In this document: in pieces, positions 1 through 11,499 of the stretch
Position numbering within the stretch: position 1 is the stretch's first letter
Layout: the number at the start of each line of letters is the position of its first letter
Assembly (NCBI GenBank): GCA_015680685.1
Contig: MNCI01027203.1
Location: 45,274 to 109,273 of the forward strand
Direction: 5' to 3'
Length of the DNA: 64,000 nucleotides
Source of the DNA: Gnetum montanum
Taxonomy: Eukaryota; Streptophyta; Gnetopsida; Gnetales; Gnetaceae
Made by a program: the position numbers and the translations under genes
Notes under the pieces: generated by a model
Databases searched by the model: none
The model's input: only the letters and a program-made list of their open reading frames with translations
Told to the model about the DNA's origin: nothing

Positions 1-3000
1 TAATGACAACACTGTAGCATCCCTAGAAACATCCCTATATTGGCCTGAACATTTGCTCCAAGCCTTAGACTTAGAGGCTGGNATACGTCCTTTTGTATTT
101 GTGGATCTAGGAGGGAGCTATGTTTTAATGTCTTTATTTCCTCCTTAGATGTAGTTATAGGTGTTTTGATGAGAGGGTCCTCAGTCANCCCTCCTAGATC
201 CACAAATACAAAAGGACGTATCTAAGGTTCTCCAAAACAACATTAAAGTGTTTGCATGGTCCTCTAATGACATGCTAGGCTTAGATCCATGGTTCATACA
301 AGATAACATTATCTTAGACCCATGTATCAAAGTAGTTAAATAAAGGCTCAAAAAATTAACCTGAAAATTGCACTAGTCATACATGGCAAAATTACCAAGC
401 TATATCAAGCAGGTTTCATACACACAGTTAATTACTCAGAGTGGGTATCGAACATTATTGTAGTCTCCAAGAAAACAAGAGGTATACAAATTTGTATATA
501 CTTCTGAGATTTGAACAAAGCAATGATTAAAGATGACTTTCCATTATCAAGTATTGATCAACTTATTGACACTATGGATGGTCATGCTTTACTGTCCTTT
601 ATGGATGGATTCTTAGGTTACAATCAAATCCGCATCAATCTAGAGCATTAGTTAACAACTACATTCATGATCCCGTAGGGAACCTTTTGTTAGACTATGA
701 TGCCCTTTGATCTCAAAAACACTGAAGAAACCTATCAATGAGCCATAACATACAAATTTAGTGACCACCTCTTAGAGAGACTAAATGATTATGTGGATGA
801 CATAGAAATCAAGTCTAAGAGAGCTATTGATCACCCCACCAATCTAGATTTAGTACTCAAGCATTTTCATGGGCATGACTTGCATCTTAATCAAAAGAAA
901 TATGATTTTGGAGTTAAAACAAGATGCATGCAAGGGTTTGTAGTATTGGAAGCTAGAATATGAGTGGACCTTGAAAAAGTTAAGGCCATCATTAACCTAG
1001 CACCCCCTACCAACCTTAAATAATTACACACGTTGCAAGGTAGAATATAGTTTATTAGAAGTTTTGTAGCAAAGGTGACCGACAAGTTACACCCCATGCA
1101 ATAGTTTCTGAAAAATGGGGTCAACTTTAAGTTGACAAAACAATGTCAACAAGCCTTCAATGACTTAAATAAAGAGCTTTTACAGCTCTCAACTATTTAC
1201 CCATCATAGAGGGATAAGCCTTTTTACATCTACCTTGGTACTTCAGACACATCTATCATATCATTATTGTGTTAGAAAAGAGATGATGGCTTTGAAATCC
1301 TAGCTTATTACTTGATCCAAAAATTGATAGCTCATGAGGTGAAGTACAACAAAGTAGAAAGAAATTACCTTGACCTAGTATTCATGCTGAAAAAGTAGAG
1401 ACATTACCTATTTCGAAGCAAGGTCAACATTATATGCAAGAGCAATGTACTTTGGGCTATCATGAACAATTTATACTAAAGTAGAAGGATAGCCTCATGG
1501 AAAGCTATAACGGTAGAACTCAATTTACACTATGTAGTCCAATAATCAATGAAAGGACAACTGATAACTACATAGCTCATGACCTCACCCGTCGATGATC
1601 AGGCAACCATAGAGTCGGAATTCCTCGATGAACATGTTAATAGCATCAACCCTGTACCATTACACTTCGAAGCTACTTTGCATTTCGACGATGCTTAAAC
1701 CACATGAGGTGGTAGTGCTACTACTGTCATTACATTCCCCTTGGGGGACATTCGACCTTTCTCTTACCATTTTACATTACTTTGTACAAACAATGTAGCT
1801 AAGTACAAAGGACTCCTTAGGGACCTTTTGATAGCCTAGGAATTAAATATCCAACATTTGGCAGTCCGAGGTGATTCCCAACTCATATTCAACTAGATTA
1901 CTAAAATCTATATTTGTAAAGCTTCACATTTACACCCTTATTGTGACTTCGCCAAGAGATTGCTGAAATGGTTCACAACAATAGACATCCAAAATGTGCC
2001 ATGCAACGAGAACACTATAGCAAATGCCTTAGCCATGCTAGCATTAAACGTGCCAGCACACATGTTTGCAAATTTACCTACTTCAATAACAAAGTGCATA
2101 GACCGTATTACTCAAGAAGTACACATAGCCTCCATAAGTGCTATTGATGCCCAAGAGTGGTACGCTAATGTTAAAGCATACCTCCAACACAGTGAACCCC
2201 CACGGCTTGACATCTGCTCAAAAGGATGCAATCCAAAAGTGAGCCTAATAGTATGTCCTTACTGGAGATAATACCTTATGCAAACACTCCTTTGATGGGA
2301 TATTGCTAACTTTTGTTTGTGGTGAAGAAGCACAGAAAATCGTTGATGAAGTCCATGAAGGACTATGTGGAGGACACATAGCTCCTAGGGCTATGGCAGC
2401 AAAATTTAGATGCCTAGGATATTAATGGCCATGCATGGAACGAGATTGCCTTGCTAATGTTAGGACATATGATACATGCCAATGTCATGAAAATATTATA
2501 CATGTTTCACCTACTAAGTTGCATCCTACAAAAATTATGTGGCCATTCCAATGATGGGGGCTAGATATCATAGGATCCATCACACCTAAGTATTCCGCAG
2601 GACATAGCTTCATCATCACTTCCACTGAGTACTTCACAAAGTGGACAGAGGCTATTCCCATTAGAAAAACTACATGTCAATAGGTTTGCCACTTTATCTT
2701 GGACAACATAGTAACAAGGTTTGGTCTTCCCATGACTATTGTGACAGAAAATGGGTCACAGTTTAGTAGCATAGAAACCAAAACCTTGTGTAGTAACCTT
2801 GGCATCAAACAATCCTTTTCATTGTCATACTACCTGCAGGTAAATGGTTAGGCAAAGTCAAAAAACAAGGCCATCATAAACTTGTTGAAAAGGATGCTTA
2901 GCAATAGTAAGAGGAGATGGCATGAGCAAATCCTCTACATACTATGGGCTTATCATACAACATGTAGAATGGCCATAGGTAAGACTCCTTATAGCTTGGT

Positions 3001-3397
3001 CTACATATCTAAAGTAATGTTACCTCTTAAATCGGAGGTACCATCACTTCAAATGATCCTTTCAAGAATTGTGAATAAGGCTCAGAACAACAAGTTAAGG
3101 ATCATTAACCTCAACTCCATAGAGGAGGAACGTGCTCTAACACTTGGTCGTATCGAATGGTACCAAGACAAGTAGCGGCAAAAGCATCATTCCAATCTAC
3201 ATTGGTGGCCAATCAAAAAAGGAGACCTAGTTCTCAAAGCTACTCATGAGCATGTAAAAAAGTTCTTAGTAAATTTGGAAGGTTCATTCATAGTCATGAA
3301 ATCCTATGAGAATGGAGCCTTCAAATTGGCAGACATGGATGGAAAAGAGTTTGCAAATCCCATGAACCACTTGTACCTCAAGCCATACTATGTCTAA
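1..3397 (+). pseudogene. Ty3/gypsy (Tat-type) pol remnant, copy A-1: RT, RNase H, integrase
   Basis: Decayed reverse transcriptase, RNase H and integrase read in the order RT, RH, INT, as in Ty3/gypsy elements. RT palm motifs are visible as LSFMDGFLGYNQI (about 590-630) and YVDDIEIKS (790-815). RNase H and the NTIANALAMLALN segment lie at about 1650-2060. The integrase core runs from about 2550 to 3010, followed by a GPY/F-like tail (ENGAFKLADMDG) and a terminal stop at 3397. Many in-frame stops and frameshifts make it non-functional. Two integrase catalytic residues are changed: the second Asp is Glu (TENGSQF) and the catalytic Glu is Lys (AKSKNKA), so it could not integrate. Nearest relatives in the window are the copy at 25259-28439 and the less decayed pol at 18750-21904. 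Lineage assignment rests on motifs such as YSLVYxSxxxLPL and on the neighbouring gag style. Confidence 0.9.
83..186. other. Short contig in inverted orientation (assembly artefact)
   Basis: Bounded by single Ns at 82 and 187. Bases 83-116 are the reverse complement of 188-221. When flipped, the segment encodes the RT N-terminal linker (DPLIKTPIT, EEIKTLK) that aligns with the same region of the pol at 18840-18910 and joins bases 1-81 to 188 onward in frame. Confidence 0.9.
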
Positions 3398-3416
3398 TGG
3401 AGAAGAAAGGTAAGCA

Positions 3417-3755
3417 ATAGATAGTCCTCTATGACTATAAACTGGCACAGATAGTCCGCTATGACTATAAACTAGAACAGATATTCTACAATGACTATAA
3501 ACTAGCACAGACCATCTCCTATGATGTAAAACTAGCAAAGGACATCCGCTATAATGTAAAACTGGCACATATGATTTGCTATGACCTTAAACTAGCCCAT
3601 CAACCATCTGTTATGATGATAAACTAGCATAGCAATCTACTAGGACCTTAAACTAGCACAACGATCTATTAGGATGTTAAAATAGTACATCACGGTCTAC
3701 TGGGAACTTAAACTAGTATATCTGATGGTCTACCATGATCTTAAACTGGGTTCAT
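3417..3755 (+). repeat. 30-bp TTAAACT tandem array (array 1), after integrase
   Basis: About ten to eleven imperfect units of close to 30 bp, each with a core resembling CTATGACNTTAAACTAGCAC. The array begins about 20 bp after the pol stop. The same core recurs with other periods beside the other pol and protease genes in this window. It has no open reading frame and no spacers of CRISPR kind. Confidence 0.9.
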
Positions 3756-4649
3756 GATACAATGTTCTTAGCCCACATCCACGATCCCACAAACAAGAGA
3801 GCGTGCACAATGCCAACATGGGGTGGGATGTTGTAATTCTAGAATGCAGTTCATGATGATAAGAAAACATCGTATAAAACATATGCAACACCATTGCCCG
3901 TAGCATCTTTCTGATCGTTCAAAGATATCATCTGACATCTTTCTAAACTTTTAGAGCTACTCCTACCACAACTCATTGTCCTAGCAATAGCTCCAATTGT
4001 CAGCACCTACTACTGGAGTCCCAAAACTATTGTAGCCTAGCTAGAAAGCTGCTACCCTCTAGCCCCCGCTATCATCCAAGCTCAAAATATGTTTAGCTAT
4101 TAGGTTTCTCAACTTATAGCTAAACTATATTATGTTTTCCCTAGGAGGGGATTCCTAAGCACTTGCATCACTGTAACTCCTAGCCTCCTTGGTGCCAACC
4201 CCTTCAGTTTGCCATTGCCAAAACTACTACTGGCCTTCCTAATTTGGAAATCACATGATTTAGCAACAATGCACCATACTTTAGTAGCATTAAAAGCAAG
4301 TGGGATCCTACCCTCACCTCGTTCCATGGTTATATTTTTCTGGTATGCCTTCTATTGTTTTTTTAGGACATAGGCCAAGATGGTATCGATTAGAGATGTG
4401 TTTTTCCTAGAGGACAGGACACCACATCATTCCAAGGTGATCATTCTAACAAGCTTGGCTACTTGGGAGTGCAAATCCTACCCTCCATATTATCCTTCTT
4501 CACTTCATTTTTCACACCCATAGTTTCCCATTTCACATCTCTTTTACAAGCTTGCTTGATGCATATAAAAGCCCTTCCACATGCTCAACCACAAAGTCCA
4601 TGATGCACGTAATGTAGCTCACCACATGGGAAGAACCTGTAGGTAGGTC
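3756..4649. other. Non-coding 3' region of element A-1
   Basis: Region between the TTAAACT array and the nested solo LTR. It matches 28796-29691 almost base for base. A minus-strand open stretch at 4130-4327 is preserved in the second copy but has no recognisable domain. It could be a relic exon or chance. Confidence 0.6.
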
Positions 4650-4654
4650 AAAGC
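4650..4654. repeat. Target site duplication AAAGC, left
   Basis: AAAGC directly before the solo LTR; repeated at 5980-5984 directly after it. The related uninterrupted sequence near 33535 carries this site once, as a mutated version. Confidence 0.8.
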
Positions 4655-5979
4655 TAAAACACCACAAAATTTTTAGCTTAGTACTTTTTCCAAAAAGAAT
4701 CAAGCTAAGTCACGATGCTCCCTAGCATGACTAAAGCTTGAGAACCCCACAAACAGCTTCAAGCAGAGTTGAACTCAATGAGGAGAAATTCCTTGGGACC
4801 CACAGATGAAAACGATGACATCAGCATTCAGAAATGGCAACTTTGGAGCTCAACATACTTATTTTTCACTAAGTATGTATTCCCAGTGTATAAGCCCAAG
4901 ATCGCGTTTCAGTGTATATGCCCAGCGTAGACGTCCAGCGTACACACACAGCCTACACGCCTCACATGTACACTTAGCAAGTACGACTGATGTATACACC
5001 CAACATGTAATCCCCGAAGATAGCATGGAAACAACACTACAGAGCAAAACTTGGTACAAGGCAGTAACTCACACAAATAGAGCAACCATTAGCGTATACG
5101 CCCAGCAACCATCAGCATATACGCTTAGCATCCATAGCGTATACACCCAACGTATATGCTAGCAAACATAGTGTATACGTCTAACATATATGCCCAACAT
5201 CCATGACATGTATACGCCACGCATATACGCCTAGAGTCTACGCCCACTAGATACAGCGTATACGCTCAACGCATACGCCCAGCAGATGTAACATGTTGTA
5301 CATTTGTAAATTTTATTCTTTTGCATTCAGTCAATGTGCCACGTGTTACCCAACCCAATTCTAACGTCTAAACCTGTATAGAAACCCTAATTTTTCACTA
5401 GATCGAGGTAGGCTGGCAATTTGGAGCAAAAATAGGGAGAAAAAAAAAGACGCTAAGAACAAGAGCAGAGAACCTTATATGCTAGACAAACCTGTACGCT
5501 GAGCATACAGCCTCTACGCTATGCTTATAGTTTGAAACAACCCACAATCATCCTTGCATCCACTGGGGCTAATCGTCCACCTTGTGTCGAAGCCACAACT
5601 ATGTTAGACCGTTGCATTGTAACTCTCATTTTCAAAAAGCATTGCTACATTTTCTTCCTAAAATCTGTTACATTTTTTTCATTAATTGTTGCAAATATAC
5701 TTTTTATGCTCTTTTACGTTTCCGCTCCGTTCGCATCAGTTACGTTCTTTACGCTCATGCTTTACGCCTGTTACACTATTTACATATAACCCAGCGTATA
5801 GCACCTCAGTGTACATTTGGGGAAATCCTTGCCTAATCCACATGTAGACCACTCAAGGTACTCTACCTTCATCCATTCCATCTTGCCCTTAAGCGAAGGT
5901 AGGGTTTTCTGTATGTCTCCGATGATCCCCCCAATTTCTGTTTCCTTCCAGCCGAAGATTGATGATTTTGGATGGTACA
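4655..5979 (+). mobile_element. Solo LTR of the G1 family (1325 bp)
   Basis: Begins TAAAACACC (TGAAACACC in the twin copy) and ends GGATGGTACA, flanked by AAAGC on both sides. Its last 480 bp match the sequence just upstream of the G1 primer binding site (7220-7712), which identifies it as a G1-family LTR. It has no internal region, so it is a solo LTR left by recombination. It contains a TATA-like CTGTATAG near 5372 and a dense cluster of GTATACGC palindromes at 4885-5290. It sits inside the 3' region of element A; the uninterrupted counterpart is at 33430-33600. Confidence 0.88.
4885..5290. repeat. GTATACGC/AGCGTATAC palindrome cluster
   Basis: More than ten degenerate copies of a palindrome close to CAGCGTATACGCTG, irregularly spaced, many with TACGC changed to TACAC or TATGC as expected from CpG decay. 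The same motif fills the G1 leader and the first intron of the antisense gene at 13290-18131. Confidence 0.85.
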
Positions 5980-5984
5980 AAAGC
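5980..5984. repeat. Target site duplication AAAGC, right
   Basis: Right-hand copy of the AAAGC duplication flanking the solo LTR. Confidence 0.8.
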
Positions 5985-6460
5985 CTCATATGGATGTAAC
6001 ACAACTCATCTCGGGGAGGAAACACCTATCCTGCAACAACAAGGTTTTTTTCAAGTGAACATGGTTAAACAACAAAAGAAAATTGCAAAAGCATAAAACA
6101 ACAAAAGAGCTCAACAAGAAAAGAGGCGTGCCTAAACAAATGGCACATTAGCTATTTCACAATAACCATCTCTAAGCATTCCGAAGAGAGGTCAAAGGCC
6201 AACAAAAGACAGATTCCCATGCATACCGACTCCCTCACAATTAGTCCAACAAGGAACCACACTATGGTACATCTTTTCATTTCCTAAACTTGTTTCCTAA
6301 AATCCATCCTTTTCTCCTTTTCCTACACGACTACCCTGATACTCCCAAGCACAGCAAAGTGACACCTCAGTGAGCACTGGAGAGTGGTGTTGGCATCTTG
6401 TCCTTCATCGTGTTTCATATTCTTTGTTGATGTCTCTCAGGAAGATCCTCTAGACATTGA
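5985..6460. other. Non-coding 3' region of element A-1, right of the solo LTR
   Basis: Continues the 3' untranslated region interrupted by the solo LTR. It matches 31027-31500 and, more distantly, 33540-34070. No gene seen. Confidence 0.6.
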
Positions 6461-6470
6461 CAAAGAGGGG
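6459..6470 (+). other. Polypurine tract of element A-1
   Basis: GACAAAGAGGGG, followed after TGAT by the LTR start. It is in the position where plus-strand DNA synthesis is primed. The same tract lies at 31500-31512 in the twin copy. Confidence 0.7.
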
Positions 6471-6474
6471 TGAT

Positions 6475-7219
6475 TAAAACACCATAAAATTTTAGGACCC
6501 TCATGCTTCAATAGAGTCTTGGAATTTGGGAAAGGATTTCCACACATGTAGCATCATGATGGGTAGATAGAACTACATAGGCATCAAGGATAGATTGTAT
6601 AGTATGGCAATTTCTCTATCTTTGGGGCTAACAAGCCTACTAGACTCTCCAGTTTGCCCAACTGGGTAATTGACCCTACTAGTAGTCTACCCAAAGACCA
6701 TGCTTGGAGTTGTCTAAAGTGTTTGGGATGAGCAAAATAGTTCAACAAGTTTTCTAGCATAGAAATCTACTATGCTATGCTATGCTACGTAGTGTAGCAA
6801 ACATTGAAGATATTAATCAAAGCATCCAAGATGTATGTTGATGACAAGTTGGTCTTCTAAAGAATTTTCCCACATGTTGCAACTATTAAGAAAATTTGCT
6901 CCACCAACACAAGGTGCTATGGTATGCTATACTATGTAGCGTAGTAGAGTGTAACAGGGATAAAGTGCTCAAAGGCCCTCTTTCCCAAGTGACTTCAATA
7001 AGAAGATTGCACTTGGTAATTCTTTAGCCTCCAAAACTAGTTGTTCCACTTAGCCGTCAGGCCTCAAGTAAGGTTTCTTGGTAGAAAATGGCAAATTGAA
7101 CAAGAAAGCATGATACACTGGCTGCTATGCTATGCTATGCTACATAGCGTAGCATAGCATAGTAACAATACAAAAATGATAGAAATGTTCCAAAAATGTA
7201 TCTAGCAAGTTTGAAAGCT
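6475..7219 (+). mobile_element. Truncated 3' LTR of element A-1
   Basis: Starts with TAAAACACCATAAAATTTT (TG mutated to TA) after the polypurine tract and matches 31517-32259. At 7219 homology stops and G1 LTR sequence begins, so this LTR is broken there. It includes palindromic GCTATGCTA/TAGCATAGC blocks near 6775, 6920 and 7125-7160. Confidence 0.8.
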
Positions 7220-7712
7220 GATAATACAGCCTCTACACTGTGCTTACAGTTTGAACCAGCCCACAGTCATCCCTACATCCACCGGGTCTAATCGTCCACC
7301 TTGTGTCAAAGCCACAACTGCGTTAGACCCTTTCTATTTACGCTGTGCATTGTAACTCTCATTTTGAAACAAAATTATTACATTTTCTTCCTAAAATCTG
7401 TTACAATTTTTGCATTAATTGTTGCACATATACTATTTACGCTCTTTTACGTTTACGCTTCGTTCGAAACTGTTATGTTGTTTACGCTCATGCTTTACGC
7501 CTGTTACGCTGTTTACATATAACCTAGCATATAGTACTTTGGTGTACATTTGGGGAAATCCTTGCCTGATCCGTGTGCGGACCACTCAAGGTACTCTACC
7601 TTCATCCATTCTAGCTTGCCCTCAAGTGAAGGTAGGGTCTTCTGTGTGTGTGTAATGATCCCCATGGTTTCTGTTTCCTTCCTGCTGGAGATCGACGATT
7701 TTAGATGGTACA
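7220..7712 (+). mobile_element. 3' part of the 5' LTR of element G1
   Basis: Matches the last 480 bp of the solo LTRs and ends GATGGTACA five bases before the primer binding site. The left part of the LTR is missing, so the U3 promoter is not here. Open stretches inside it (for example 7301-7522) are LTR sequence in translation and do not represent a gene. Confidence 0.85.
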
Positions 7713-7717
7713 GAAAT

Positions 7718-7736
7718 TGGCGCTAGAAGGAGGGCC
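7718..7736 (+). other. Primer binding site of element G1
   Basis: TGGCGCTAGAAGGAGGGCC lies five bases after the LTR end. Near-identical versions follow the LTRs of G2 (49801) and G3 (57279). The leading TGG matches the CCA end of a tRNA. The exact tRNA is not identified from memory. Confidence 0.8.
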
Positions 7737-8548
7737 TCTACCTAAAACTTATTGTGCTTCAGAGCTCTCAACGTCTATGTTGTTGAGTATACGCCGACCC
7801 TTTCTACAAACCTCCCAACATTTACGCTACTCAATTTAAGACTTATTGTCTACAAACTATCCAGCATCTACGCTGCTGAGCGTCTACACTGCTTCGTTTA
7901 AAACTTACCATCTGCAAGTCTCCCAACGTCTACGCTATCAACCATACGTTGACTCTATCTACAAAAATCCCCAATGTCTATGCTGCTGAATATACACTGC
8001 CCACTATACGTTGTAGACCCTGTCTACGCTATACACTAACCTTGCACATTTTACGCAGTAGACTTTGTCTACGCTACACACACAACTCTGTTTACGCTCC
8101 TAACACACATGCTACTCACTTTACACTATAGAATTTTTCTACGCTACACATAAGACTCTGTCTACAATGCCAATGTATACACTGCTGCTAAGTTTACGTT
8201 GCACACTCTACGCTGTAGACCCCATCTACACTATACGTTGACCCTGTACACACTGTACACAGACTCCGTCTACGCTGTCTTCTAGCATACTCTACACTCT
8301 ATACGCTGTGAACCTTGTTTACGCTTTACGCAGATGCTATCTACACTGCTAAGCGTATACGCTGCACACTCTACACCATAGATTCTCTACGTTGACACTA
8401 TACATTGTATACCTATACGCCATCTACATATATGTTGTCATTATACACTAGTCGTTGAAGCCTATACGCTGAGACCCAGTTTATACATTGTACGCCACCA
8501 ATGTAGGTTTACGCTGCACTACGTACTCTAATTTCATATCCCTTCACT
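7737..8548 (+). repeat. TACGCT-rich leader of element G1
   Basis: Untranslated leader between PBS and gag, about 810 bp. It is dominated by repeated CTACGCTG/CTACACTG words with irregular spacing, often as GTCTACGCTG or TATACGCTG. There is no gene in it; the open stretch at 7949-8131 is repeat sequence. Confidence 0.8.
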
Positions 8549-10855
8549 ATGTCATATTTTCAACTATTCATCATGAACATCACAAACACCACCACTACAA
8601 CCACCCAGGTCACAGACCTTGTAGGCACCATGGCCATTCAACAGCCCATGGTACAATCCATAGTGGGGCCTCGCCAGTCTCTTAGGTTGCAAGGGAGGAA
8701 TCCGTCATCTAACATCATAACCCAAGACCAGTACAACTTCATATGCATGAAAATACAAGCTAATCTAGCTGTGGACTGAGTCAAAATAGAAGTTAAGAGG
8801 CAATACAAAATTTTCTATAGGGGAGGGCAAGAGTTCATTCCTTCCCTGTATGATATCATCCCCCTTCCAGAGCCTTACTCTAAGCTCATCACACACCTCC
8901 TCCTACAAAGGAGATAATCTCTAGATCAGCCTGTAGTAAATCCTCAACTAGAAGAGGAGGATGAGTTCGCTGCCCAATCTAAATATGAAGATTCCTACCA
9001 TACGCTTAGTCCACAAACCTATGTCAACCCCATGTTTCATCTAGGCACAGGGGAAATTATGTCCCTCCAACCCCTTAGATTCACCCAAGCACAAATACCT
9101 CCACCAGAAACATCTGCACTTGTTCATATTCCTCCTCCAAGTGACCCACAAATCAATACGCTCCCTCTTGCTATTCTTCCCGCTGCAACTACAGGCCCAT
9201 CCTTGCAAGTACCACCCCCTCACAATAACATAGGAGCAACCTTCCCGTCCTGAGTGATCGGGATGCCACATGTAATACCGCCATCTATGTCCGCTCACTA
9301 TATTCCCTGCATCCAAATGCATGGAGCCCCTTCCACTATTTTAACCCAACAAGTTCAGGGGGTTCCTACACAGAACATGACCGGGCAATGGGCAGCGATG
9401 GGTTTTCAATCACACCAACCCCCTTATTATAACATACCACATCATATAATTCCCTCAGCCAACATTCCTTAAGGACAACCATAGCAACAACAACCCCTTT
9501 CCTACAATGTGCCATCCCTAGTACCACCCGCTATAAATATCCTGCTAGTATAGCCTCCAACTACACAATTGTCCGCCTTCCAACCAACCACCCAAAAATC
9601 TAGCATGTACACCATATAACATCCCCAAGTTGCTATCTCACCTAGTACCCAAGACTGGGCTGACACTAGAAAACTAATGCAGGAACTAACCGATGAGGTC
9701 AAATGCCTCAAGACAGCTGCTGATGGAGAGTTGAAGGTAGTAAATTTTTATCACAATGATCCTATCAGCTCTTCGGTTCCACGCTTAACATTACCCAAGG
9801 GTGTATCATTGCCTATGCTAACTAAATTCAACAGGGAGACAGACCCCAATGCTCACCTTATAACATTTAGACTAGAATGCACATTACTCCAGGTGTGGCC
9901 ACATGCCATTTTACGAGTGTTCCCTATGTCCCTCGCAAGGAGAGCACTTGCTTGGTATCGGGCCTTGCCGAGAAACTCGATATTTTCCCTAGGGGAGTTG
10001 TTACATCAATTCGTTACCAGGTTCAAGTATAACTTGAAACCTTAAGTGACACTTGACAGCCTTATATAGGTCAAAAAAGCACCTCTAGAACTCATACAAA
10101 AATTCATCCAAAGGTGGAGTGCTGCTCTCAATGAGCTCCATGAGCCAATCCTAGAGACGTACCTCCTCACCATTCTAAAGGGGGCTGTTAATGACTTTTC
10201 AAATCCAAGTTATATTATCTCAATGCGTGTAACTTTAATCAAGCCTTTTTACAGATTAAAAATATAGAGGAGCTGGCCGAAAATAGCCACGATCGTACGT
10301 ATCTAGCCTTTAAGAATCAACACAGTAAGAAAGATAAAGAAAAGGCTAAAAAAACTATAGCGACAGTAGAAAAAATGCAACAAGAAAATGTGGCACAATA
10401 AAGCAAACTGCCAGTGGCCCCTACTAATTATACTAAACCTACTCCCACAACCACACCAAAATCATCCTCATCACAGAACCCAACACCAAACCGTATGAGA
10501 AACTTTGAGAGGAAAGAACCCACCCAATATACGCCACTACCCATGAAACCATCACAGTTCTTTGACCAACTCGTAAAGGCATGATTAATGAAACATAAAT
10601 AGTTATCCCCTACTGTGATCCAGAGACATGATCAGTTCTGTGAACTAGTTCAGAACCCAAGCCTAGCAACGCCAGATGAGCCTCCAGTACCAAAAGGCTT
10701 TAGAATGGACCACTTCTATGACTATAAAAAATGTAGCAGGCATGGCACGGATTACTGTTTCACCCTAAAACAATACATACAATGAATGATCGATGGAGAT
10801 CAAATCACTTTCGATGAGGCCAACCTAGTCCAACCGTAGAACCAAGGCATGGGTG
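8549..10855 (+). pseudogene. gag: gag of Tat-type element G1
   Basis: Nucleocapsid/capsid precursor. One frame is kept from the ATG at 8549 to about 10070, broken by stops that read as former Trp or Gln codons. The N-terminal part includes QDQYNFICMKIQAN, then a proline-rich segment (9030-9660) and a retrotransposon gag domain (NFYHNDPI, DPNAHLITFRLEC, WYRALP; 9730-10200). One frameshift near 10200 leads into a lysine-rich region and a zinc-knuckle-like motif (CSRHGTDYCFTLK, about 10733-10771) and a GVYKDPL segment. The start is chosen because it is the first ATG after the leader and because homology to G2 gag begins soon after. The motif set and order fit Tat/Ogre-type gag. Confidence 0.88.
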
Positions 10856-11499
10856 TGTATAAAGATCCTCTAAATGCCAAAGAGGCACCGTACATTATTA
10901 ACACAATCTACCTAGATAACGAACCTGAAACACCTAGCATTAACACCGTCTACTCTGACCATGAACAACAAACACCTAACAAGCTATTTTTAGTACGTAT
11001 TCCTCCCACTACATCAACATCCATGCCTCAATCATCATACGTCATTTAGTAGCCATATGTTGTTTGCGTACCCCCCACCATAGCGACTTCTAACACCCCG
11101 ACATGAGAAAAACCATACGTGGTGCATATACCTCCCGCCGCTACTACCACAAACTCACCAACATCTCCTATTCGGCCTGCCCCTTATGTAGTCTGCGTAC
11201 CACCTGCCGTTGCAATAGTGGACATCCAACCTCTGCCTAAACCAACCCCATACGTCGTTAGGACACCTGAAAGTCTTAATGATTACCAATTGTCCGCCTT
11301 GCAAATGCAAAGTAAACCCAGTCCTTATGTCATCAAAGTGCCCAGCTAGCCTAGGGCTCAAATGCACGTGACTGTCCAAAAGCAACCTCATTGGACTCCA
11401 TACGTTATATGAATCCCAAAATAACCTGAGGCTCTGAAATCAACCACACCCCCATACCACACAAGAGAACGCTTAGCAGATAAGCTTACGAGCGAACGC
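10856..11499 (+). pseudogene. gag-protease linker with repeated PYVVxxPP motifs
   Basis: Linker between gag and protease rich in proline and threonine. It holds at least six copies of a short motif of the form P-Y-V-[VI]-x-x-P-P (for example PYVVCVPP, PYVVHIPP, PYVIKVPS) spaced 15-40 residues apart. A weaker version (SFMIKVLP, SFIVRTPS, PFVIRLPH) occurs at the same place in G3 (60600-60760). No known domain is recognised. Several stops interrupt it. Confidence 0.7.

Noticed and set aside
3417-3755. CRISPR-like 30-bp repeats
   Set aside because: The units are contiguous and drift gradually, with no unique spacers, and they sit beside a retroelement pol in plant-type DNA.
5532-6025. Small open frames on both strands
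   Set aside because: They fall inside the solo LTR and recur in all LTR copies with stops at different places.
6770-7160. Simple microsatellite made of TATGC
   Set aside because: The words form inverted pairs (GCTATGCTA with TAGCATAGC) at conserved LTR positions, unlike a simple repeat.
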